DNA of 64,000 nt from Ciona savignyi (Eukaryota > Chordata > Ascidiacea > Phlebobranchia > Cionidae): assembly GCA_000149265.1 (NCBI GenBank), contig CH003381.1:1815224-1879223 (forward strand), in the 5' to 3' direction. The notes beneath the pieces are model-generated. The model ran no database searches. It was not told the DNA's origin and was given only the letters and a program-made list of their open reading frames with translations. Below are positions 23,993 through 35,900 of the stretch, in pieces (within the stretch, counting starts at the first letter, position 1; every line of letters begins with the position of its first letter). The position numbers and the translations under genes were made by a program.

Positions 23993-26900
23993 ATGCATAA
24001 CCAAACGTCAAATAGATATAACTGGAGGGGATTTATGGTGGTTAGTCTTATGGCAAGCATGTTCACTTTTGTCTACATTCGACAAAACTTAAACGGACGA
24101 AGGTATATTTTGTTGATTGGCGGTAGTTTTCTTCTGTGGTGCATTTTTATACTGATGTTGCTTTAATTCATTTTATAAATGGGTAGACCAAAATAAACTA
24201 ACGTCTCTATGCATACATGCTATTTTGTCCGGCCGGCAATCTTAATCTGAACAAAGGTCGACATGCAGTGTTTCGATCCTACCACCTTACGGTTGACGGG
24301 AATATATCATAAGTGTCTGTGCTATCCAGTCCATTTCTATAATCACTATAAATATTCAAACCGAACATACCAAATCAAGTTACAAAGCAATGTATCATAC
24401 AATGCAATGTATCATACTGTAGCGACCTCATGTGCTTACATAAGATTTATGATCGCACAGCCGGCATTTGCGCTGACAATGCGTCATCACTGAAATATTA
24501 TTATTAGGTTTACGATTGTTACCACAGCTGCTGGATACTTTGCCTATATAAGTTTATTTCACTTTTGCTCGAGAAGAGTCCTAACACATTAAGTAATATT
24601 CTTGTATGTGGAGAATACTGAGAGTTTATCTGAAATCTATATCGTTGCAACATCTAACGATTTAACTCGCAATTGGTTATAAGTTATTCGCCTCAATTGC
24701 TCAATACAATTGATGTTATAAAACTACTGAGGCGTTTATCGGCGAACTACAGGAGATCAGTCAAAGAGACATTTACGCAGAAAACCTCAAGTAATTAGCG
24801 CACCTCCGAGAGTCGAGATAGCGCGTAGGGAGTCGCAGATCGCATCAGGTGTTGTAACCGGCTTACCTGGATGCCTACAAGGAACAATCTAGCGAAATAG
24901 GCAGCGACCTGCAACTGCTCCCTACATATTTGGTGACCCTGTTTCTGAGCAAATTTTGAGGTGGCATTGATGATTGGAAAGCCGGAAAAAGAAGAATTTC
25001 AACTACATTGCTTTGCTCCTTAAAGTTTCGAGGTACATTTCTGCATCCACTGTAAACGTCGCATTCGCCATCAAGAACAAACGTTGGACATTTCCGTTCT
25101 ATTGTTCGTGGAGGTGTCAAGTTCACACAACGGATTATATACGCGAGATCGACGGATACTTTGAAGGATTCTAGATTCTACAGACGACGACCGGATTTAC
25201 TACGACGGGAAGGAGATCAACTTCACCGGACAATTCAATTAAGTTTTAAATTATTGTTTTGCTATAATTAATCTGTTTATATAGATTTGGTACGGTTTAA
25301 TTATTATTATATTTTTTAAAACCCACGGAGTCCGTTAAAATGAGAAAATTCTTTGGATTTAGCGGTAGGTCTGTTGAAAAGGAGCGAAATCTGCCTGTCC
25401 CCGAAAATAATAATCATGGTTATGATGCGGGTTATGACGATGATTATCATTGGTCGGAAGATTATAACCTACAAGACGTTAGTATGGTGGGGGACAACAT
25501 TTCGTTATCATCGCCGACGCCTAACGTCAAACAACCTGCAACCTATTATCAAAAAAATCCATTTAACGTTGACGCGACTTCCGTTCAAACTCCATTTAAC
25601 CGTACGATTGATTCCCAACAACAACATCAGCGTTCTGGTCCTTTATTGAGCGACGTTCTAAATAGTCTAACGGACTATTTAAAGAAATCGTCTGTAAACT
25701 TACCTGAATTCACCGAAAGTATGCCCGAGTCATGGTTTGATTCTGCGGAAAGTATTTTTCGTCGCTTTGATGTGGTTTCGGAAGATGCTAAGTTTGAATT
25801 CGTTAAAGAATCACTAAGGCCCCGACATCTCCGACACGTTGAACACTTTTTGGCTAAACGAGATAGCATTTTGCCTTACACGTCCCTCAAAGAAGCGCTC
25901 ATCAGTAACTATTCTGTTTCTAAGACTGATAAAATCATAGCACTGATGAACTTCGGTCCGCTTGGTGATCAGAAACCATCGGAGATGCTGAAAGATATGT
26001 TAAGACTGACAGGTCCTTACCCGGATGAAAATACGACAATATGGTTGCGTCAACTGTTTTTAGAACGTATGCCAAAAAACGTACGTAGCACGCTCAAAGC
26101 ATTTACGTCGGATTCGCTAGGTGCGATGTCCAGCCGAGCAGATAGTATAATTGACGACAGTCGACATTCTGCGACATTTTCTTCTTCCGGGGTAGCAAAT
26201 CCTACATTGAACGATTTGCATTCAATCAACTTAGCAGTTGTTGAAAACCTTAGAGTACTTAACAATAAGCTGGTGAACAGACCGACAAATTCAGCCTCCA
26301 AGAACAGCGGATATCAGGACGATACCGTCTACATAGATGACGACCGAGACGAAGAACACCCACCGGGGCAATGGAGCAATCGCGGACGAGGTTATTGGAG
26401 AAGACCAAAAAGGAGAAAACTTAAAGTTATAGATTCCAAGGAGGACCCTCAAAAAGATCAAAAAAACTTCCAGACAAGACGTTGGATATGGCGTATAGCG
26501 TCTTGTTTAGCACTTCTAAATCGCCATCTTTATTGTTTATCACGGATTTGACCACTACGACCAAGTATCTTATTGATACGGGAGCTTCTTTGAGTCTCCT
26601 ACCACCTATAAGAGACGACCGTACCAGACGAAATATCGGACGAGACTTAATTGCTTCTAATGGATCAGCCCTAGCAACATACGGTGAGCGATTTGTTAAA
26701 CTGGACTTTGGCCATGACGAAAAATATCCCTGGATATTTACTATTGCCGAGGTGGAATTGCCTATATTGGGTGCCGACTTTCTTGAGCATTTTAATCTGA
26801 CTGTAGATTTAAAGGCAAGAATAGTATCTAATGCTCGCACCAATAAACGGATAAAAGGCGAAAATTCCGGCATAAATACGTCAATTTCGGCTAATTTCGT

Positions 26901-29900
26901 TTCACCAATTGCTGGAAATGGTTATGAAGCTATATTGCAAGAATTTTCGGACGTCTCGAAACCTAAACAGAAAATTCCCGAGGTAAAACACAAGGTAACC
27001 CATAAGATCATAACAAAAGGAAACCCAGTTTTCTGTAGACCTCGACGTTTATCTCCGGAAATGAGCAAGATTGCGAAGGATGAATTCATGCACATGCTTG
27101 AGCTGGGAATTGTGAGAAGATCCGATAGCAACTGGGCATCACCTTTATTAATGGTTCCAAAAAAGGATCATACTTGGAGGTTGTGTGGAGACTATCGACG
27201 ATTGAACGCCATAACTGTCCCGGACAGGTATCCAATCCCTCACATTCACGACTTTGTGAATTCCTTGCATGGAGTACAGATATTTTCAAAAATTGATTTA
27301 ATGAAAGCGTACTACCATATTCCTGTTGACCCTGAGGATATACACAAGACCGCAATTTCGACGCCTTTTGGTGCTTTTGAATTTCTCAAGATGCCTTTCG
27401 GTTTACGTTGCGCGGCGAATTCGTTCCAGAGATTCATGGACGACATTCTCAGAGGGTTGGATTTTTGTTACTGCTATTTAGACGACGTTCTCATAGCAAG
27501 TTCAAGCGAACAGGAACACAAAGAGCATCTCAGGATATTCTTTCAGCGCTTGAGAGACAATGGAGTTGTGGTGAACCCTGCAAAATGTGAGTTTGGTGTG
27601 ACGACCATGAATTTTTTAGGACACCGGATTACGACGGACGGAATAGAACCTCTGGAAGAAAAGATTCAAGTTATTAAAGACTTTCCTCAACCCAGCACTA
27701 TGAAACAGCTACGACGTTTCCTGGGTATGGTAAATTTCTACTTCCGTTTTATTCCTAATTGTGCTGAGATAGCTAAACCATTGAACCAGCTTCTCACACC
27801 TAAGAAAAATGGAAAATTCGCTATTCCTTGGGACAAATATCAAGATGAAGCGTTTAACAAAATGAAGATTAAACTTGCCAGAGCGGCTATGTTAACATTT
27901 CCTGCGCCGAATGCCCAAACAGCACTGGTGGTGGATGCTTCAATGATCGCAGCTGGAGGTGTTCTACAGCAAAGAATCGATGATGCGTGGCAACCACTAG
28001 CCTTCTTTTCTAAAGCTTTTGACGTACGCCAGGTAAAATATTCGGCGTTTGATAGAGAATTGCTTGCAGCTTATCTTGCAGTTAAACACTTTAGATATTT
28101 CCTCGAAGGACGGGAATTTTCTATAATGACTGACCACAAGCCACTTCTTAGTGCGTTTCACACCCCACGTGAAAATGCTACCGGACGCCAAGCCAGACAT
28201 TTGGCTTATGTTTCTGAGTATACGTCGGACATTCAATATCTCCCTGGCACTCGAAATATCGTTGCTGATGCATTATCCAGGATTGAAGTGAACAGCATTT
28301 TTCAAGCTAAGGATTTATTTAATTATCGTGAGATGGCAGCAGCTCAGAAGAATGATGCTTCCATAGAAACTTTAAAGCAATCGAAAAAGAGTTCTTTGAA
28401 GTTGGCGAATCGAAGATTGGATGGATATGATGTCTCGCTATTGTGCGATATTTCTACAGGTAAACCAAGACCAGTTGTTCCTGTGTGTCTTCAGAAAAAG
28501 GTATTTCAGAAGATTCATTCTTTGTCACATCCGGGAATAAGGAGCACCACGAAACTCATTAGTGAACGTTTTGTGTGGACAAGCATGAACACTGATATAC
28601 GGAACTGGTGTCGACTCTGTGAAGCCTGCCAAAGATCAAAGATCATTCGACACAATCAAGCACCTTTAGCCAGATTTAAATTGCCTGTTGCAAGATTCTA
28701 TCATGTACATTTAGATATCGTTGGACCTTTACCACCGTCTAGCGGTTATACTTATTTACTCACTTGTGTAGATCGTTTTACTAGATGGCCAGAAGTAATC
28801 TGCCTAACTGACATCAAGGCTGAGACAATCAGTAATGCATTTTTGCTACACTGGGTAAGCCGTTTTGGCACGCCTGGCATTATAACGACAGACAGGGGAA
28901 AGAATTTTACATCTAATTTGTTTCATAAACTGGCGGATTCATTTTTAGGTGCTAAGCTTCAACACACTTGTGCGTACAGACCTTGCGCGAACGGGCAGGT
29001 TGTACGATTACATCGGCAGCTAAAGACTTCTCTTAAAGCCCAGGAGAGTCCTCAAGATTGGTATGCTAATCTTGGTTTGGTTCTTTTAGGAATCAGAAAC
29101 TCTATCAAAGAAGACATCGGATATTCATCAGCAGAGCTTGTTTATGGAACTAGTCTCCGGTTACCTGGTGAATTCGTTGACACGGATAATCTTGAGAATG
29201 ATTTAGACTCCCACGAATATGTGAGCCGTTTTAAGACTTTCATGAGGAATCTTAAAGCCATTCCACCCCGTATACCAGGACATCGAGCTGTGTATTTAGA
29301 CGACAAACTTCAGTCTTGCAGCCATGTATATGTCAGACATGACGCGGTTAGAAGACCACTGCAAAGACCATATGATGGACCGTTTAAAGTTTTAAAAAGG
29401 GATGCTAAATTCTTCACTCTAGACTATAATGGGATACCTAATACTGTGACAGTAGATCGACTAAAAGCTGCGAATGTTCTCATTCCTGTCTCGGAGTCTA
29501 CTGATAATAATCCCATTTCACCTTCTTTACAGGTTGAGATAAGTCCTAGTGATATAATTAATCCCGACTTTGATTTAATTACTGAACCATCCGAATCTGC
29601 TGAAGCCCTTGAAATTGACCTAAACCGAACAACAACGCCAGAAGCCGAATCACGAAGAACTAGATTTGGAAGACAAGTATTCCGACCGAGACATTTACAG
29701 GACTACGAACTTTAAATACAAAACGATGTTGGCCGTTTTTATTCTTGTCGTGCTGACTCAAATTTGGGGTACGGTCGCCATCGGGGAGATTCAAGTAAAG
29801 CTTTGTCACCAACATTTATCCCAAGCTGAATATTATATTCCCAAACCAAAACCTTGTGTAAAACAGCAAAGGCTCCGCACCGAAAAGTGTAAAGCACATG

Positions 29901-32900
29901 TTTACAGACCCGCGGAAGCCTTCCTCAAGGTGAAGGTATTTGTCTGCCAAACATTTACGATTGAATATCAAAATACTTATTATTTCTTTGGTGCTCAAGT
30001 GCAAGATACTAGAACGAAGATTGATTCGCCACCACATCATGGTGCGTGTGCTGATTGGGTGAGAACTTTCGTCGCTCCAAACATTGGTCAAGCTGGAAGC
30101 AAATGGAGCAAAAATGTTTGGAGAACCAATAACAAGGTTCCCAAGAAATTTACTTGGCCTAGAAACGTTGCCGGTGAGGTAACCAATGCACTGTTAATGA
30201 AATCAATTATGGAGTACGATCATGTAAACCATAAAATTAACAGTGCACTATCGGTTATGTCCAATTGTGACATACGTAAAGGTTTCTGTTATGTAAACTC
30301 CAAAACTTACGTTTGGAAGGTTCCGGATAACCTAGATTGCCCAAGGTCAAAATTTCTAGCCAACGACGAACTTCTCATGCACTACAACTCTTCAGGCAGG
30401 CTTTATCGCCTCGAACTTGTGAACTTGGGGATATCCATTCAACAATGGGCAGATTGCGGAACATATTCAAGCTTATGTTATCATCCACATTCCTTCTGTG
30501 ACTTTGGTGGATTAATGTTTGTGCCATTTTCGTGCAAAGGCATAAATGATTTAGAAAAATTCCAGACAAACACCAGCCAACAGACAGCATTTAATTCTAC
30601 GAGACCTGAAAGCCGCTATCTCAACGAACTCTAATGCGGTGGTTCAAGAATTGGCAATTCAGCAATCTGTGGACAATTTATTCCTAGAATGTCAACTGCA
30701 AAATTTACTCGCTGCTCTCTATTCAATCACTGGAAGAACAGTTTCCTAGATGAAGTGCTCTCAGCCATTATGGGAAATTCCCCGAGCTGCAATTACTGTT
30801 GGGAGATGTTATTACTTGAAATTGTATGTGAGCAAATAAATGCCACATTACGACACAGTCTCCAATATAAATCCTACTTCTCCATTCGTCCTCTCGTTAG
30901 CTTTACCGATAGTAATGGTACCTTACGAATCGGTCAAGTCATGAAAAACGATGTGGTCTATGAAGGTGTAAGATTAGTTGAGCACTATACACCGGGCAGG
31001 ACATTTACATTTCGTGTAAACGATAAGTTCTACTTGTATGATAACTATACTTTAGAACATGCTGATGTCCATGTTCGGCCTATTTTTCCCTCACTAACTC
31101 CGATTGAAGAACCAATCAGGGCTTATGATTTTGTTTCACTTTCGAAGCAATTTCCTTTGTCGTCGATGGGATTGGAGGACTTTAACGCAATCCTTGGTTC
31201 AATCACTCAATCGCAAGTTACATCGGAGAAGATCAATGAACTCCTGAATGAGGAAGTTAATGAGACAGCTGATGCAGATCCCACATTCGTTGGAAAGTCT
31301 GTTGATAAGGTTGCCAAACATGCATTCTTGATCGGTCTTTCGGCAATCACCAATCCGATAGTCAACGCTCTCGTTTCGGCATTTCTTACAGCTGCTATGT
31401 ACTGGGGACTTATTTTGACTTTGTCTACAATTAAAAAACGATTTTTCGGACGCCGTAAAAAAAACAAAAATACCGACGTGTTACCCAAATCGGAACCTGA
31501 TAAGCCTAAGCCTAGACCTCGTTATGCACGCAGAGCTAAATCTCCTAATGTTGGGCGCGGGCTTCGTAAACCCAATCGGCAGATACCCCAGATTAAGTCC
31601 AATAATAGACGGGATATCGCGGATCATATATAATACTGACTGAGGAATTTCTGCTAGACCTAATTTTTAACATTTTACGGTCAACCGTGGGGACATTTTT
31701 ACATCTTGTGTCGCTACAAATACCTAATAACCACTTTATTATTATTTTTATTATATTTTTTCTTGTGTCATTGCTTGAGTACAACGATTTTTTTTGTTTA
31801 TTTGCTCGTTTTTTTCACATAACATCTTTTACGAAGTATGGCCTTTTTTATTGATTACTCTAAACTAAAATGACCATACCTCTGAGGGGGGAAGTGTATG
31901 TAGCGACCTCATGTGCTTACATAAGATTTATGATCGCACAGCCGGCATTTGCGCTGACAATGCGTCATCACTGAAATATTATTATTAGGTTTACGATTGT
32001 TACCACAGCTGCTGGATACTTTGCCTATATAAGTTTATTTCACTTTTGCTCGAGAAGAGTCCTAACGCATTAAGTAATATTCTTGTATGTGGAGAATACT
32101 GAGAGTTTATCTGAAATCTATATCGTTGCAACATCTAACGATTTAACTCGCAATTGGTTATAAGTTATTCGCCTCAATTGCTCAATACAATTGATGTTAT
32201 AAAACTACTGAGGCGTTTATCGGCGAACTACAGGAGATCAGTCAAAGAGACATTTACGCAGAAAACCTCAAGTAATTAGCGCACCTCCGAGAGTCGAGAT
32301 AGCGCGTAGGGAGTCGCAGATCGCATCAGGTGTTGTAACCGGCTTACCTGGATGCCTACAAGGAACAATCTAGCGAAATAGGCAGCGACCTGCAACTGCT
32401 CCCTACAATACAATACTTACATGATCTATTTGTAGGTTTGACGACCTACACACCTCGGGTATTAGGTTTTTAAAGAGTTCAATATCGACAGCAAACAAAA
32501 CGACTGACTGTATTCCTGGTATAATTCTTTTTCATCTTAACTTTAGGGTTTGTTTACTTGTTTACGATTTATATGACCACGTATCACAGTATGATTCTGT
32601 ATTTGTTCGGCACTCAGTGTAGTGATTATTAAAATCCACCGTCATTGCCAGACCGGTTGCGGATTTGATTTTAACCATGTTTATTTTTTGTAGATTTATG
32701 TGAAAAACGCACAAACGGTCATTATTTTAATCGAGTGGATACACATACATTTTTTAAATAATTAATATAAAATATATAGCACATTGTATGAGTTTCGTCA
32801 ACTCGACTTTGAGCTCGATATAATTTGATCATTTCCCGTGTTAATACCTGAGCCATCCACGGATTAAAGAGGTGTAAAGTATCCGATCCAATCGCAAATA

Positions 32901-35900
32901 AACATAATATTTTTTAGGCACGACGAGGCCTTTTTTTCATTCTGTAGTCTTTTCTTTCATTTTTACGGGCATATATCTACAGGTAGTATTTCATGTGGTC
33001 TACTGTGGGACGACAATGCCGGAAAACTGCACAGTGCCATGTCGCAAACTTTACAACTTCAAGAGCTGCTTCGGTATAATTTCGAAAGAATAAAGCAACA
33101 ACCAGAAAAGGCCATGGAAATTATAACCCAGTTGGATCAAAAGTTAAAGCCCTTAGAGAAGTAAATATTGGCAAAATATTATATATTGTTATTAGCAAAA
33201 TTTTACTTTAATTAGATAATTTTTGTTGCAGTTCTTTGATGAGCGATCTCGAAGTTATGCAAAGTAAAATAGACCCGACTAGAGAAATCAGACGGTTAAA
33301 TAAATTAGCTCAAACATTGATAAAGAGAACACAGGTCGGTATGTTATCCGCTATGTGATTGAATTCGGCCCTTAACTTTGACTTTATTATTTGGACAAAT
33401 GAGCAGGCTCTCAATAAAAGGGAAGCGGTAAAGACCTGAGTAAATCGTTAGAATCCCGTGGTTTCCAAAACTGTGTTAATGTTAAACCATCCATGTATTG
33501 ATTTGGCCGGTAGTATTACAGAACACGGATCTTTCCTTTTATATTTATCACACCGTTTTTCTCCTGCGATACGCTCTTGAGCGATATGTGATGTCGCCAG
33601 ATAATTGGCCTAGGAGAAGTTATCCAAATCAGGTTAAAACTTTCAGGAATCTAATCGGCATGCTCTTCTTTTGTAATACACTTTAAATTTTACAAAAAAA
33701 CCAAGGGGAATTGCCGCTATCGTAAAAAATGTGAAAAAGAGATCTATTTTTGAGCATTTTTAGCGTTATCGTAGATATTTCCGGATTAGAAAGAAACATA
33801 TAAATCATATATATGGTTTGGATCCACAGTGCAAAATTCTGGGTAAATTGCGTTAGGGAAATTCCCGAGAGACCCAAGAATATAGGTACGGCTGCCGTTT
33901 TGCAAACGTTCGGCAACGGTTATTCTATAACAGCCGATACTCCGGAACTGTAAAAGATTATTCACTTTAAAATGTAAGAAAATTTGTAGGTGAATAAAAT
34001 AAGCTACAAAATTGACAATTAGACACTACATACCGTAAGTTACCACGGAAAATCTATTAAGATACAAAATTCATAACTTACCATAGCACATTACATTACC
34101 ACGTATATAAATCAAAGAAAAGCTCGCAATAATATAAAAAAAATAATTTAATTTTCCTTGTTTCTATTGTCGTTTGTTAATATACCAACGTGAATACTGT
34201 ATTCGGAAAACATAGATATAAAGTTTGGAATGGTAACTACAACATTCTATCTACAGAACCCAAGAGATTGCCGAACCGCCAAAAAAGTTTATTGTGATTT
34301 GAGACGCGGCTGCGGATTTGGATGTCTCTTCCACCACTTTGGTATATATGTTTGTGGCGATCGGGACGAACAGGGTACTTCAGCTTGATTTGAGTAAAGT
34401 CACAATTTACCCGGGGATAGAGAATGCGTTCCGTAACACCAGTGACACGTGTGTGAACAGAACTGGAGTGGATCAAGCGGTTGAATGGAGAAGTAAATAT
34501 ATATTACCAGACTATAGTTCTGATGGCTCGGTCGTTTTATATCGAATCGACCATCGACCGCGGTTATCATTTGCCCACACGACTACTTAACAATCAAATA
34601 TAAAATTTGGTGAAACAGCCCAGAAATGTCGCCATCAGTAATGGTTCGTGTGGCTGAATGGTTGACGCGACCGATTCATATATAGAAGAATTATATGCGA
34701 AAATGGTGTTTGAGACTGGTCTATTAACTCGAAATTTAATCCAGTAAAAATATAGCTCTCCGTTATTTGAGCGATTATATGATACTAGAGTGACAATGCT
34801 AAACGCATAATGTGGTCTGTATAGCTCTGAAATTCCTTGACGGCCATGAATGTTACAATTGGAAGAATTAGACAGACGTTGATGTAGTTCTCTTTTAATG
34901 TAGAGGTGTTTGGGACAGGTAAACAAGATAAAAATGGAACCAATGACGACGACGAAATTGTTAAAGTTGTTATTACACGTCCGGTGAACAGGCACACACC
35001 GTTTGCCCCATGGACAGTGCCTGCTAGTATTTTACCTCAAATACGACGAGTGCATTCGAACCCTATGTTATGGTGGATAGGCCAAGTGCAAAGTTACCTG
35101 ATGCGACCTCAAGATTGGCTCGTGAGAGAATTGGAAACCGTTAAAGCGAAAATTGGATTTGTGCGCCCCATAGTCGGGTAAGAATACAATAATTTGGATG
35201 TAGGGGAAGGGGAGTACATTATTGCTGAACATAACTGTTTTTCATTTAATACGGAAAATAAATTTTAAAGAGGTATACAGTTTACATTATAAGTATACAG
35301 TATATATGCAGTTTAAACTTTTTAGCTCACACTTTCAGGATCCATGTAAGAAGGACGGATAAAATAAAGGAAGCCCCATATGTAGAACTATCGAGATACA
35401 TGGATCATGTGGAACGTTGGTACAAACGATATTCAATAAAACACCCGCAAGGACAATTTGTGAAAAGGGTTTATCTGGCTACTGATGAACTGAACGTAAC
35501 AACAGAGGCAAAGGAAAGGTATATTAGAAACTAATCAGTACTTGATTTTTGAAGCTGAATACACGAATAATATTTTCAGACGCTTTGTAAATGATACGAG
35601 TAAGTCGTATTTAAATAAAAAATCTTAGGCATGTATTTTGTATATAGGTATGTGCTATAGTATTAACGAAATACAAAAGTAACGTGCCCAACGTGCTGGT
35701 TTAAAGGCACCTTAATACTATAAAAATTAACAAATTTAGGTTATAGGCCTTGACATACCTTTACTAAATTGGCATAAATTTTCGGTACCCAGATTACGTA
35801 TTTATCTCCGAGTCCCCGAATGCTACATCTCGCGCTACAGGTAAAAGGGGATCCTGGTCCAATAACCATCTTCTTCATGACGTGTTCCTGCTGAGAGACT

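Larger units (their letters stand above)
24418..32407 (+). mobile_element. Ty3/Gypsy LTR retrotransposon with envelope-like ORF
   Basis: A 7990-bp element with two 509-bp LTRs, each TGTAGCGACC...CCCTACA, that appear to differ at one base (A/G near 24585 and 32067). A 4-bp target duplication, ATAC, flanks it (24414-24417 and 32408-32411). Order: 5' LTR, primer site, gag, -1 frameshift, pol (protease, reverse transcriptase, RNase H, integrase), envelope-like ORF3, polypurine tract, 3' LTR. This is the layout of errantivirus-like Ty3/Gypsy elements, and a similar gypsy group is known from Ciona. Near-identical LTRs imply recent insertion, yet integrase and ORF3 are damaged (see those entries). 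Confidence 0.93.

Noticed and set aside
23954..24166. Stand-alone terminal exon of an unknown two-helix membrane protein
   Set aside because: No upstream exons were found. A FUT8-type membrane-anchor exon starting at 23993 explains the same sequence better, though without certainty.
26922..28236. Minus-strand open frames within pol
   Set aside because: Shadows of the pol coding strand; no domains of their own.
33498..33686. Candidate FUT8 exon ([12 protein letters not shown])
   Set aside because: The exon ending at 33334 joins in phase and by homology directly to 34257 (TQ|NPRDC), so an exon here would interrupt a conserved segment.
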